Origin: Pseudomonas fontis
GTDB lineage: Bacteria > Pseudomonadota > Gammaproteobacteria > Pseudomonadales > Pseudomonadaceae
DNA: 64,000 nucleotides
Assembly: GCF_028656955.1 (NCBI RefSeq)
Contig: NZ_JAMDGY010000086.1
Location: forward strand, 1-64,000
Reading direction: 5' to 3'
The notes beneath the pieces were generated by a model. The model saw only the letters and a list, made by a program, of their open reading frames with translations. It was not told where the DNA came from and did no database searches. How positions within the stretch are numbered: the first letter of the stretch is position 1; the number at the start of each line of letters is the position of its first letter. Below are positions 17,029-25,783 of the stretch, in pieces. The position numbers were made by a program, and so were the translations under genes.

Positions 17029-17535
17029 ATGAAAGGTCTGATTTTCGCTGCTGCTTTGTCTGTGTTGAGTTTGCCGGTGCTGGCGGCTCCTGGGCACGAG
17101 TTCGCCTTCGGCCAGCCAGCCCCCGCCGCCAAGGCCACGCGCACCGTGCAGGTAGTGCTCGGTGACATGTATTTCGAGCCCGGCGACCTGACGGTCAAGG
17201 CCGGTGAGACGGTGCGTTTCGTCGTTACCAACAAGGGCCAGGTGCCCCACGAGTTCAACCTGGGTGATGCAACCATGCATGCTCGCCACCAGCAGGAAAT
17301 GCTCGCCATGCAAGGCCAGATGGACCATTCGGCAATGGGCCACGGCAGCATGGACCACAGCAAGATGGCGGGGGGTGCGATGAAGCACGATGACCCGAAC
17401 ATGGTCATGGTCGACCCCGGCAAGCAGGGCGAACTGACCTGGACCTTCAGCAAACCCGGCGCCATCGAGTTTGCCTGCAACGTGCCGGGCCACTACCAGG
17501 CGGGCATGGTCGGCAAACTGACCATCGCGCAATAG
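17029..17535 (+). CDS. Periplasmic cupredoxin with Met/His-rich copper loop
   Basis: 168 residues from the ATG at 17029; the frame is open farther upstream, but the signal peptide begins here (cleavage near LPVLAAPG). The plastocyanin-like fold has a first copper ligand in VPHEFNLGD and the C-terminal cluster FACNVPGHYQAGM (Cys, His, Met). A loop of about 35 residues inserted between these holds many Met and His residues (MDHSAMGHGSMDHSKM) and probably binds several Cu ions. This matches the CopI-like copper-resistance cupredoxins. Divergent from copRS with a Cop box between, so very likely copper-induced. Confidence 0.93.
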   Translation: MKGLIFAAALSVLSLPVLAAPGHEFAFGQPAPAAKATRTVQVVLGDMYFEPGDLTVKAGETVRFVVTNKGQVPHEFNLGDATMHARHQQEMLAMQGQMDHSAMGHGSMDHSKMAGGAMKHDDPNMVMVDPGKQGELTWTFSKPGAIEFACNVPGHYQAGMVGKLTIAQ

Positions 17536-17592
17536 CCAACGCAGGGCTCGAACCCGGTAAACTAGGGCAATTTCGTCCTTCAGGTTTGAGCC

Positions 17593-18423
17593 ATGCACCC
17601 CGCCGCCGAACATTCCCCGCTGGGCAAGTCCAGCGAATACGTCGCCACCTACACGCCATCGCTGCTGTTCCCGATCCCGCGTACCGCCAAATGGGCCGAG
17701 CTGGGCGTCACCGCGCAGACCCTGCCATGGCTGGGCGTGGACTTCTGGAACTGCTTCGAGCTGTCCTGGTTGCTGCCTTCGGGCAAGCCGGTGGTGGCCA
17801 TCGGTGAATTCGCCATTCCCGCCGATTCGCCGAACATCATCGAATCCAAGTCGTTCAAGCTGTACCTGAACTCGCTGAACCAGACCGAATTCGCCTCGAT
17901 CGCGGCGCTTGAGGCGTGCCTGGTGCAAGACTTGTCGGCGGCTGCTGGCAAGCCGGTCGGTGTGCGCATTCGCAGCCTGGGCGAAGTGCAGGGCGAGGGC
18001 GTGGTTGGCCTGCCGGGCGTGTGCATCGACGACCTGGACGTCAGCATCAGCAACTACGAGCAACCACAGCCCGAGTTGCTGCAGTGCGATAGCGGCCGCG
18101 TGGTCGAAGAGACGCTGCACAGCCACCTGCTCAAATCCAACTGCCCGGTCACCGGCCAGCCGGACTGGGGCAGCGTGGCGGTCCACTACCGTGGCGCGGC
18201 GCTGAATCACGCCAGCCTGCTGACCTACCTGATCAGCTTCCGCCAGCATGCCGACTTCCATGAGCAGTGCGTCGAACGCATCTACCTGGACCTCAAGCGT
18301 TTGCTGAACCCGCAAACGCTTACCGTGTATGCCCGCTACGTACGTCGCGGTGGCCTGGACATCAACCCGTACCGCAGCACTGAAACCATCACCTTGCAAA
18401 ACCTGCGACTGGTTCGCCAGTAA
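17593..18423 (+). CDS. queF: NADPH-dependent 7-cyano-7-deazaguanine reductase QueF
   Basis: 276 residues, the long (two-domain tunnelling-fold) form found in gammaproteobacteria. It reduces preQ0 to preQ1 in queuosine biosynthesis. The catalytic cysteine is Cys184 in KSNCPVTGQPDW and the general acid Asp191 follows at the expected seven-residue distance. Substrate-binding features (FELSWLLPSGKP, IESKSFKLYLNSL) are intact. The gene stands alone between the cupredoxin gene and a strong terminator. Confidence 0.97.
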   Translation: MHPAAEHSPLGKSSEYVATYTPSLLFPIPRTAKWAELGVTAQTLPWLGVDFWNCFELSWLLPSGKPVVAIGEFAIPADSPNIIESKSFKLYLNSLNQTEFASIAALEACLVQDLSAAAGKPVGVRIRSLGEVQGEGVVGLPGVCIDDLDVSISNYEQPQPELLQCDSGRVVEETLHSHLLKSNCPVTGQPDWGSVAVHYRGAALNHASLLTYLISFRQHADFHEQCVERIYLDLKRLLNPQTLTVYARYVRRGGLDINPYRSTETITLQNLRLVRQ

Positions 18424-18425
18424 CG

Positions 18426-18453
18426 AAAAAGCCCCGTCAATACGGGGCTTTTT
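18426..18453. terminator. Bidirectional Rho-independent terminator
   Basis: aaaaagccccgt-caat-acggggcttttt between convergent queF and the DUF4404 gene. Confidence 0.92.
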
Positions 18454-18466
18454 AGTGGTTGTTCGT

Positions 18467-18730
18467 TCAGATGCCCATGCTTTGCAGGCTCTGGACGATA
18501 CTGCGCAAGGTGGCGGTCAGGCTTGGGTGCTCCACTTCGAAGCGTTCCACGGCCAGGTTGACGCCATCGACCAGGTTGTTGTCCGGGGTGGCGGCTTCAA
18601 GTTTCATTTCCGCTTCAATCTGCTGCATCAGTTCTTGCAGATGATCGCGCTCTTCCAGCGAGAGCGGCGGGTTTTGCTCCAGTTGCTCGCGCAAGGTGTC
18701 GAGTTGCTCTTGCAGTTCGCGGGCAGGCAT
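18467..18730 (-). CDS. DUF4404 family small protein
   Basis: 87 residues from the ATG at 18730, which has ribosome site aaagggagatcaccc. The N-terminal half is a charged helical hairpin or coiled coil (ELQEQLDTLREQLEQNPP, LQELMQQIEAEMKLE); the C-terminal half is VERFEVEHPSLTATLRSIVQSLQSMGI-like, the conserved end of the DUF4404 family. Soluble, no catalytic motif; function unknown. Confidence 0.8.
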   Translation of the reverse strand: MPARELQEQLDTLREQLEQNPPLSLEERDHLQELMQQIEAEMKLEAATPDNNLVDGVNLAVERFEVEHPSLTATLRSIVQSLQSMGI

Positions 18731-18854
18731 GGGTGATCTCCCTTTATGAATAGGCACAGCCATGGACCCCGCCGGGCGGCGAAAGGTCCATGCCCTGTCC
18801 ATCAGAGTAATCCACGTCGCGGCGCTTTGCATGACCCTGATCAATGGGGCTGTG

Positions 18855-19439
18855 TCAGGGTTTTTCACCCTTGTGCCGGCGCTGGGCGATATCGGCGAGG
18901 CAGTCGCCCAGTTCTTCCAGGTGGTCGATCACCGAATGCACGCCGAGCTTGTACAGCTGCACGGTAGCCTTGCCGCGCTTGTGCTCACGTTCCTTGGGTT
19001 CAAGCGCCTGCCACTGGCTGGCGGAGAGCCCGCACAGCGGGCCGCAGGCGGCCAGGCCCACGGTCCACAGCCCGGCATTGAGCCCTGATTGCAGCAGTCG
19101 CGGCTCACCACTGACCAGCACGCAGCCTTCCAGTTGGGTCGCCTTGAGCTGCATCAGTGCTTGCCAGCAGGCGTCCGGCGCCGGCCAGGGCTCGCCGTGG
19201 CTGGTGGGTATGGCATTCACCCAGGCCGGCAACGGTTGGCTCAGGTGTTGGCCGAGTGCCTCGGGCACTTCGTCCAGCCAGGCGCAAGGCACGCCTTGCT
19301 CGTTCAGCCAGCTCAGCGACTGCAACGCGCCCGGGGTGGGCTGGGCGTGCTCGCCCGGGGCCTGGCAGCGCGCGCCAAAGTCGACCAGGCAGCCACGCAG
19401 GCTGAACAGCAGGGCGGTGAAAGCCGGAGCGTGTGGCAT
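18855..19439 (-). CDS. HAD-like protein with degenerate catalytic motifs
   Basis: 194 residues resembling HAD-superfamily phosphatases in layout, in particular phosphonatase-like members (PGALQSLSWLNEQGVPCAWL, then CVLVSGEPRLLQSGLNAGLWTVGL and a helical end with VHSVIDHLEELGDCLADI). The catalytic motif I, normally FDLDGTLVD, reads FSLRGCLVD, so both catalytic aspartates are lost (Asp to Ser and Asp to Arg). The motif IV region reads SGEPRLLQSGLNAG, where active enzymes have paired acidic residues. It is therefore probably a non-catalytic HAD homologue, perhaps a binding or regulatory protein. Not a recent pseudogene, because the frame is intact with normal codon use. Confidence 0.7.
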   Translation of the reverse strand: MPHAPAFTALLFSLRGCLVDFGARCQAPGEHAQPTPGALQSLSWLNEQGVPCAWLDEVPEALGQHLSQPLPAWVNAIPTSHGEPWPAPDACWQALMQLKATQLEGCVLVSGEPRLLQSGLNAGLWTVGLAACGPLCGLSASQWQALEPKEREHKRGKATVQLYKLGVHSVIDHLEELGDCLADIAQRRHKGEKP

Positions 19440-19642
19440 GGCAACATCCCTTTAAAATAACGTTCGACACTACCGCCAACCCATGACCGTTCGATGACGT
19501 TGCAATGACACACAGTTCTTCACATTTTTAGTACGCAGACTGTGGGAAGCTGCCTAATCTGGAGGGAAGCTTTATACTTGCTTCCTTTTTGGCCAGAAGG
19601 CGCCTCGGCGCCTTGCCATCATGAATGTTCAGGAGAGTGTGT

Positions 19643-20347
19643 ATGCGTGGGATCGGTACTGGTGTGATCGATCAAATGAGCCGGGTAGCTATCTGTGCTG
19701 GTTTGCTCATGGTTCCGTTCGCTGCCCAGGCGGCAACCGAAGAAGACCCGTGGGAGAGCGTCAACCGCCCGATCTTCCGTTTCAACGACACCGTCGACAC
19801 TTACGCGTTCAAGCCGCTGGCCCAGGGCTACCAGTTCGTTACCCCGCAGTTCCTGCAGGACGGTATCAACAACATGTACCGCAACCTGGGTGAAGTGACC
19901 AACCTGGCCAACAACGTGCTTCAGCTCAAGCCGCAGGCGGCAGGTGTCGATACCGCGCGCTTGATCTTCAACACCACCTTCGGTCTGGCTGGCTTCTTCG
20001 ACGTTGGCACCAAGATGGGGTTGCAGCGCAACGATGAAGACTTCGGTCAGACTCTGGGCTACTGGGGTGTAAGCAGCGGTCCTTACGTCATGCTGCCATT
20101 GTTTGGCCCGAGTACCGTGCGCGATACCGTGGCCAAGTACCCGGACACCTTCACCGAACCGTACCGCTACATCAACCATGTGCCGACTCGCAACAGCATG
20201 CTGGCGCTGGACGCGGTCAACGGCCGTGCGCAACTGCTGTCTTCCGAGAAGCTGATTCGTGGCGACAAGTACACCTTCATTCGCAATGCCTACCTGCAGA
20301 ACCGCGAATTCAAGGTCAAGGACGGCGAAGTCAAAGACGACTTCTAA
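19643..20347 (+). CDS. mlaA: MlaA/VacJ family outer-membrane lipid-asymmetry protein
   Basis: 234 residues from the ATG at 19643 with ribosome site aggagagtgtgt; an in-frame ATG at 19625 has no such site. The MlaA core is clear: EDPWESVNRPIFRFNDTVDTY, FNTTFGLAGFFDVGTKMG, FGQTLGYWGVSSGPYVMLPLFG, and the end YLQNREFKVKDGE. MlaA removes misplaced phospholipids from the outer leaflet and passes them to MlaC. The leader ends FAAQAATEED with no lipobox cysteine, so this MlaA appears to be cut by signal peptidase I rather than lipidated, unlike the E. coli protein. Confidence 0.93.
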   Translation: MRGIGTGVIDQMSRVAICAGLLMVPFAAQAATEEDPWESVNRPIFRFNDTVDTYAFKPLAQGYQFVTPQFLQDGINNMYRNLGEVTNLANNVLQLKPQAAGVDTARLIFNTTFGLAGFFDVGTKMGLQRNDEDFGQTLGYWGVSSGPYVMLPLFGPSTVRDTVAKYPDTFTEPYRYINHVPTRNSMLALDAVNGRAQLLSSEKLIRGDKYTFIRNAYLQNREFKVKDGEVKDDF

Positions 20348-20360
20348 TTGCGTGTTACAT

Positions 20361-20390
20361 AAAAAGGGCGGCCAACAGGCCGCCTTTTTT
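20361..20390. terminator. Bidirectional Rho-independent terminator
   Basis: aaaaagggcggcc-aaca-ggccgcctttttt between convergent mlaA and the PilZ gene. Confidence 0.92.
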
Positions 20391-20689
20391 CAGCGCATCG
20401 AAATGATCTTTAATCCCAGCTTCTGCTGCCCCTCGGCATGGCTGGCGATCCACACCACCCGGGTGCTGACATCTAGCCCGGCCAGGGCAGGGTGGTCCGA
20501 ATCCAGCTTTATCTGCAGCTCATCGCCCACCTGGAAGGTCCGTGGCGCCTGTATCTGCATGCCGCTGGCGGACAGGTCCAGGCACACCGCTGCAATCACC
20601 TCTCCGGCCTGTATCACCTCGACCTCTGTATCTACCCGCATCCGTATGAAATCACGCTTCTCGCTGTAGTCCACGTGGTTCTGGCTCAT
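20390..20689 (-). CDS. PilZ-domain c-di-GMP-binding protein
   Basis: 99 residues, a single PilZ domain. The c-di-GMP motifs are present: EKRDFIRMR (RxxxR with Arg12 and Arg16) and DLSASGM (D-x-S-x-x-G). There is no other domain, so it probably acts as a small c-di-GMP-responsive adaptor. It lies between mlaA and rssB, as I recall for PA2799 in P. aeruginosa, facing mlaA across a terminator and transcribed away from rssB. Confidence 0.92.
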   Translation of the reverse strand: MSQNHVDYSEKRDFIRMRVDTEVEVIQAGEVIAAVCLDLSASGMQIQAPRTFQVGDELQIKLDSDHPALAGLDVSTRVVWIASHAEGQQKLGLKIISMR

Positions 20690-20956
20690 GCCCTGATCCT
20701 TCCATTGGGTTGCGATAGATAGGGTTTTTATAACTCCCGGTGATTTACGCTGTAAAGAGCACAGGCGACCATCGGTGCATGCTTGAAACGCCTGACGGAT
20801 GGGAGTACCGTCTGCGCCTTACAGGGCACCTCTACTGTTTGCCGGGCAGGCCTTTCTGTCCTACAACAAAAATGGAAGAGTGGCTAGAAGCGAATCCAGT
20901 ACGTGTGCTCCGATAGAGCCACCTACGCCAACCTAATTCTGGCGCCGTTTGCCCAC

Positions 20957-22141
20957 ATGCAGAAAACCAGTGCAACGCTGCTGATAATCGATGACGACGA
21001 CGTAGTGCGTGCGAGCCTCGCCGCCTACCTGGAAGACAGCGGTTTCAGCGTCCTGCAGGCAAGCAACGGCCAGCAGGGCCTTCATGTATTCGAGCAGGAC
21101 CAGCCCGATCTAGTGATCTGCGATCTGCGCATGCCGCACATGGGCGGCCTGGAGCTGATTCGTCAGGTGACCGAGCGTGCGCCTGATCTGCCGGTGATCG
21201 TGGTGTCCGGGGCAGGCGTGATGAATGATGCCGTTGAAGCCCTGCGCCTGGGTGCTGCCGACTACCTGATCAAGCCCCTGGAAGACCTCGCTGTGTTGGA
21301 GCATTCGGTGCGTCGTGCGCTGGACCGTGCCCACCTGCTGCAGGAAAACCAGCGTTACCGCGACAAGCTGGAAACCGCCAACCGCGAGCTCGAGGCCAGC
21401 CTGCACCTGTTGCAGGAAGACCAGAACGCCGGGCGCCAGGTGCAGATGAACATGTTGCCGGAGAGCCCCTGGGTAGCCGATGGCCTGAAATTCGAGCACC
21501 AGATCATCCCGTCGCTGTACCTGTCGGGCGACTTTACCGATTACTTCCGTGTCGACGAGCGCCGCATTGCGTTCTACCTCGCCGACGTGTCCGGGCATGG
21601 TGCGTCTTCAGCTTTCGTCACCGTGCTGCTGAAGTTCATGACCACCCGCCTGCTGTTTGAATTCAAACGCAGCGGCACCTTGCGCGATTTCAAGCCTTCG
21701 GAAGTGCTTGGCCACATCAACCGTGGCTTGATCAACTGCAAGCTGGGCAAGCATGTGACCATGGTCGGTGGCGTGATTGACGAAGACACTGGCCTGATGA
21801 CGTACAGCATCGGCGGGCACTTGCCGCTGCCGGTTCTCTACTCGCCGGGCCAAGCCCGCTACCTGGAAGGTCGTGGCCTGCCGGTCGGGCTGTTTGAAGA
21901 GGCAACCTACCAGGACCACGTCCTGGAGCTGCCTGAGCAATTCAGCCTGACATTGATGTCTGATGGCATTCTGGACCTTTTGCCGGGTGACACACTCAAA
22001 GATAAAGAGGCGGCCTTGCCTGAAATCATCAAGGCTGCAGGTGGTAGCCTGGATGGGCTGCGCCAACGATTCAAATTAGCTACGCTTGGGGAGATGCCGG
22101 ATGATATCGCCCTATTGGTGTTGAGCAGGAACCTTCAATGA
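20957..22141 (+). CDS. rssB: Response regulator with PP2C-type phosphatase output (RssB)
   Basis: 394 residues from the ATG at 20957 (MQKTSATLLIIDDDD); a GTG at 20903 would add 18 residues. The receiver has Asp56 (DLVICDLRMPHMGG) and Lys in LIKPLEDL. A coiled-coil linker (QENQRYRDKLETANRELEAS) leads to a SpoIIE/RsbU-type Ser/Thr phosphatase domain with DFTDYFRVDERRIAFYLADV (metal-binding Asp residues), SGHGASSAFVT and the terminal MPDDIALLVL. In Pseudomonas, RssB with the STAS partner RssC belongs to the RpoS-turnover and partner-switching network. It overlaps rssC by four bases. Confidence 0.93.
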   Translation: MQKTSATLLIIDDDDVVRASLAAYLEDSGFSVLQASNGQQGLHVFEQDQPDLVICDLRMPHMGGLELIRQVTERAPDLPVIVVSGAGVMNDAVEALRLGAADYLIKPLEDLAVLEHSVRRALDRAHLLQENQRYRDKLETANRELEASLHLLQEDQNAGRQVQMNMLPESPWVADGLKFEHQIIPSLYLSGDFTDYFRVDERRIAFYLADVSGHGASSAFVTVLLKFMTTRLLFEFKRSGTLRDFKPSEVLGHINRGLINCKLGKHVTMVGGVIDEDTGLMTYSIGGHLPLPVLYSPGQARYLEGRGLPVGLFEEATYQDHVLELPEQFSLTLMSDGILDLLPGDTLKDKEAALPEIIKAAGGSLDGLRQRFKLATLGEMPDDIALLVLSRNLQ

Positions 22142-22620
22142 GTACTGGTAGAATCCAGTTCGCCGAGCAGAACGGCACCTTTGTTCTGAAGTTTGTCGGT
22201 GAAGTGCGTCTGACCTTGTGTTCAGCGCTGGATGCAACGATTGAAAAGATCTTCACGGCGCTGAATTTTTCGGCGATCGTCATCGATCTTACAGAAACCC
22301 AAAGCATCGACAGCACCACACTCGGCCTGCTGGCCAAGCTGTCGATCCTGTCCCGGCAAAAAGTGGGCCTGTTGCCGACCGTGGTCACCACCCACGACGA
22401 CATCACTCGCCTGTTGCAATCGATGGGCTTCGATCAGGTGTTCAACATCGTCGGCCGGCCGATCCCGTGCACCGAGTGCCTGACTGATCTGCCGTCCCAG
22501 GACCAGAACGAAGACGTGGTGAAGGCCAAGGTGCTGGAAGCGCACAAGATCCTCATGGGTCTGAACGATTCCAACCGTGAAGCCTTCCACGACCTGGTGA
22601 GCGCCTTGGAGCGCACCTGA
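22138..22620 (+). CDS. rssC: STAS-domain anti-anti-sigma factor RssC
   Basis: 160 residues. The STAS domain (about 1-110) carries the phosphorylatable loop QSIDSTTLGLLAKLS; the serine in IDST is the likely phosphosite, which the PP2C domain of RssB would dephosphorylate. A helical C-terminal extension (DVVKAKVLEAHKILMGLND ... HDLVSALERT) follows. It starts within the rssB stop (ATGA overlap), so they are one translational unit and one switch. Confidence 0.92.
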   Translation: MSTGRIQFAEQNGTFVLKFVGEVRLTLCSALDATIEKIFTALNFSAIVIDLTETQSIDSTTLGLLAKLSILSRQKVGLLPTVVTTHDDITRLLQSMGFDQVFNIVGRPIPCTECLTDLPSQDQNEDVVKAKVLEAHKILMGLNDSNREAFHDLVSALERT

Positions 22621-22672
22621 TCGACTGCCCGGGCGCGCAAAACCTGCCGCGCCGGGCGATCACTCCCCGTAC

Positions 22673-24574
22673 CTACTGCTCACGCTGACGAGGAAACTCG
22701 GTCGGCGGCGAGCCGTCGGCGTTGAGCTGGAAAATCCGCTCCGGTTGCCCCTGCGCGTTGAAAAACACCTGGCCGAGCCCGGCGCTGTTCCACAGGCGCT
22801 CGCCGGCTTTGCTGTGGCTGGGGGTGCGAGGGGTTACCTGCATCAGCCGGCGCTTGGTAAACCAGTTCAGCGGTGAGCGCGGCGAATAGAGCCAGCGGTT
22901 GAGGCGATCAAAGGTGTCCAGCAAGCGTCGCGGGAACTCATTCTTGATGCCGCTGCTGGTGATCTGCCAGAGGTGCGGGCTGTTCTGGCGATGGCGAATC
23001 TTCACCTCATACACGAACGAGTAGTGCACATCGCCTGACAGAATCACGTAGTGCCCCGGTGTGCGTGAGTGGCGGAAGATATTCAGGATCACCTGCGCAG
23101 CCCCGCGATGGGCCATCCAGTTTTCCGCATCCACCAGCAGCGGGTAGCCGCAGGTGCTGAACACCCGCTGCACCGCCTCGATCAGCTTGACCCCGAAAAT
23201 CGGCGCCGGGGAGACGATGATGGCTGAGGGGTGGTCGAGCAGGGCCTGTTGCACTTCGCTCAGGGCTTCCCAGTCCAGCAAACCCGACGGTTTTTTCAGG
23301 TTGCTCTCGCTGCGCCAGCGGCGGGTGCGGGTGTCGAGCACCAGCAGGGCGGGCGTGCTGGGCAGGACGAACTGCCATTCCTGAAAGCGCAGCAGGTCCT
23401 TGATCAATTGGTCTTGCTGCGCGCCATCGAGAAAACCGTTGGCATCGGCGCTGCTGCTCAGGGCCAGGCACTGCTTCAGCGGCGCGCTGAACGCGTCCGG
23501 GTTGTTGCCCCAGCCCTGGCACAGCAGGTAGGCGATCAGCGCATTGCCGATGATGCGTCGGGAGAAAGGGTGGCCGTAGGCCGTTTCTTCCCATTGCGCC
23601 GAGAGGTTCCAGTCATCGGTGATGTCGTGGTCATCGAAGATCATCAGGCTGGGCAGGTGGGCGAGCACCCGCGCTACGCCGCCCAGGCCGCTGACAAAGC
23701 CATCGATAGCGGTTTGCTCGACCCGGTAGCGGGCCTGATGCTCGGCGCTCAGAGCCGGGCCAGGGCCCGATACCAGGCGCCATGGCACCGGCGACCAGAC
23801 CAGCAGGTACATGGCCATGACTTCAGCGAAGGTCACCAGGTGGTTGTCGGCGTTGCTGCTGGTGAAGATCGGCTTGCGCACACCGCCAAAGAAGCGCTCG
23901 CGCAGGGTTTCGTTGCTCTTGAGGGCGGGCAGCAGGTCGCCGCGATGGTAATAACTGGCCGGGTGCTGATACAGCCGGTGGCTGTTTTCCACCACCGTGC
24001 CTTCGAGGTGCTCGTCGAACAGGCCGAGCCGTTCGATCAGCGCATGGATGGCGTGCAGCATGGGCCCGGCAACGTCGTCGGCGTAGACCTGGTCGCCGCT
24101 CATCATCAGCAAGGCAGGGCGCTCGCTTGCAGCGTGCGGCTCGCTGAGCAGGCGGTCGGCACACAGCAGGCCGTCCGCAGCCGGGTGGTGAGGTTTGCGG
24201 CACGAGCCGTGCAACAGGTGGTCGATACGTTCACGCAGGACAAAGTTGGGCCGCGCTGCGCCGTCATACAGCAGGTGCGGTGCCCATTCGGCGATGCCTT
24301 GCCCGGCGAGGCGCAGGTCGTATTCGAGGATGACGTCGCAGGGCAGCGGGTGCTCCAGCTGCGCATCGATCAGGTGCACGAAGGCGTGGCGACCAATGGG
24401 AATGATCGTGCAATCGAGCGGGGCGCTGAAGGCGCTTTGGCCTGGGCAGAACAGTTGCAGTTCAGGTTGCAGGGGCTGCGAGGCGACGAGCCAGAGCACC
24501 ATGCGCGCGGGCTCGAGGCGGCGCAGCAGAGGGCCGGCCAGAACCAGCGGCAATACGGGACTATCGGACATCAA
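22673..24574 (-). CDS. PhoD-like metallophosphatase family protein
   Basis: 633 residues (632 if the second Met is used). There is no signal peptide. The metallophosphoesterase core is recognised by LLMMSGDQVYADD (metal-binding Asp and Tyr), LMIFDDHDITDDWN (the DDHD element typical of PhoD-like enzymes) and HYVILSGDVHYSFVYEV. The middle and C-terminal parts match the cytoplasmic PhoD-like subgroup of pseudomonads rather than secreted alkaline phosphatase D. Likely a Fe/Ca-dependent phosphodi- or monoesterase of unknown substrate. It lies between rssC (convergent) and tal, from which a REP pair separates it. Confidence 0.85.
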   Translation of the reverse strand: MMSDSPVLPLVLAGPLLRRLEPARMVLWLVASQPLQPELQLFCPGQSAFSAPLDCTIIPIGRHAFVHLIDAQLEHPLPCDVILEYDLRLAGQGIAEWAPHLLYDGAARPNFVLRERIDHLLHGSCRKPHHPAADGLLCADRLLSEPHAASERPALLMMSGDQVYADDVAGPMLHAIHALIERLGLFDEHLEGTVVENSHRLYQHPASYYHRGDLLPALKSNETLRERFFGGVRKPIFTSSNADNHLVTFAEVMAMYLLVWSPVPWRLVSGPGPALSAEHQARYRVEQTAIDGFVSGLGGVARVLAHLPSLMIFDDHDITDDWNLSAQWEETAYGHPFSRRIIGNALIAYLLCQGWGNNPDAFSAPLKQCLALSSSADANGFLDGAQQDQLIKDLLRFQEWQFVLPSTPALLVLDTRTRRWRSESNLKKPSGLLDWEALSEVQQALLDHPSAIIVSPAPIFGVKLIEAVQRVFSTCGYPLLVDAENWMAHRGAAQVILNIFRHSRTPGHYVILSGDVHYSFVYEVKIRHRQNSPHLWQITSSGIKNEFPRRLLDTFDRLNRWLYSPRSPLNWFTKRRLMQVTPRTPSHSKAGERLWNSAGLGQVFFNAQGQPERIFQLNADGSPPTEFPRQREQ

Positions 24575-24598
24575 TCACTCGTGTGGCGAATTGAAAAG

Positions 24599-24675
24599 CA
24601 TCGCGGGACCAGCCCGCTCCCACAAAGGCCCTGTGCATACAGTACTTGTGGGGGTGAGCTGGTCCCGCGATGGGG
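24599..24675. repeat. REP pair (variant tcgcgggaccagcccgctccc)
   Basis: Inverted units catcgcgggaccagcccgct and gagctggtcccgcgatg around a short spacer, between the PhoD-like gene and tal. Confidence 0.88.
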
Positions 24676-24735
24676 CCCTGAAGGCCAACAGAGGATAGTC
24701 CGGATTCCCCCAGCCGCTGGCAACCCGGAGTTGTA

Positions 24736-25662
24736 TCAGCGCTTTGCAGCCAGCAACGCCTCAAGCTTCTCCTGGTCCCGCGCAAACTGCCGAATGCCTT
24801 CGGCCAGCTTCTCGGTGGCCATGGCATCTTCGTTCGATGCCCAGCGGAACTGGCTTTCGCTCAGTGTCTGGCGTGCTTCACCCTTATTGCCTGGCTTGAG
24901 CTTGCGAGCCAGCTCACCCTGGTCGTCGCTCAGCTGTTGCAGCAGCTCCGGGCTGATGGTCAGGCGATCGCACCCGGCCAGCTCTTCGATCTGGCCTATA
25001 TTGCGGAAGCTGGCGCCCATCACCACGGTGTTGTAGCCGTTGGTCTTGTAGTAGTCGTAGATGCGCGTAACCGATTGCACGCCCGGGTCTTCGGCGCCGA
25101 CATATTCAATGCCGGTCGATTTCTTGTACCAGTCGTAGATCCGGCCCACGAACGGCGAAATCAGGAACACCCCGGCATCGGCGCAGGCTTGGGCCTGGGC
25201 GAAGGAGAACAGCAGCGTCAGGTTGGTCTGGATGCCTTCCTTCTCCAGCACCTCGGCGGCGCGGATGCCTTCCCAGGTGGAGGCCAGCTTGATCAGTACG
25301 CGATCGCGGCCGATGCCAGCCTTGTCGTACAGCGCGATCAACTGGCGCGCCTTGGCCAGCAGGGCCGGCTGGTCAAAGGACAGGCGGGCGTCCACTTCGG
25401 TGGAGATGCGCCCGGGGATCACTTTCAGGATGCCGCTGCCTACCGAGACGGCGAACGTATCGCACGCCAGGCCCACATCGCCCTTGCTGACGGCGACGGC
25501 TTCATTGAGCAGGTCGGCGTAGCCCGGCATGGCCGCGGCTTTGAGCAGGAGGGAGGGGTTGGTGGTGGCGTCGACCGGCTTGAGCCGGCTGATGGCGTCG
25601 ATATCGCCGGTGTCGGCGACGACCGTGGTGAACTGCTTGAGTTGTTCCAGCTTGGAAGTCAT
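24736..25662 (-). CDS. tal: Transaldolase
   Basis: 308 residues from the ATG at 25662 (MTSKLEQLKQFTTVV); eleven open codons upstream are not part of the family. Class I aldolase barrel of the TalB type: VDATTNPSLLLKA, the Schiff-base lysine in VLIKLASTWEG, LLFSFAQAQACADA, and ISPFVGRIYDWY. It transfers dihydroxyacetone units between sedoheptulose-7-phosphate and glyceraldehyde-3-phosphate in the non-oxidative pentose phosphate pathway. It is followed by a REP pair and preceded on the same strand by dusA. Confidence 0.97.
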   Translation of the reverse strand: MTSKLEQLKQFTTVVADTGDIDAISRLKPVDATTNPSLLLKAAAMPGYADLLNEAVAVSKGDVGLACDTFAVSVGSGILKVIPGRISTEVDARLSFDQPALLAKARQLIALYDKAGIGRDRVLIKLASTWEGIRAAEVLEKEGIQTNLTLLFSFAQAQACADAGVFLISPFVGRIYDWYKKSTGIEYVGAEDPGVQSVTRIYDYYKTNGYNTVVMGASFRNIGQIEELAGCDRLTISPELLQQLSDDQGELARKLKPGNKGEARQTLSESQFRWASNEDAMATEKLAEGIRQFARDQEKLEALLAAKR

Positions 25663-25783
25663 GAGCGTGCTCTGTCCTGTGCGGTTCGACGACATTACCC
25701 GAGCGTTGCCAGCCGCTCAAGGGCCGCGCTGGCAGGCGGGGGTAATGGGATGAAGCTTGGAGTGTCGAACCGGGCGCAGGTTC

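Noticed and set aside
23231..25036. 601-codon plus-strand frame opposite the PhoD-like and transaldolase genes
   Set aside because: It spans two real genes and a REP pair on the other strand, has no domain and no ribosome site.
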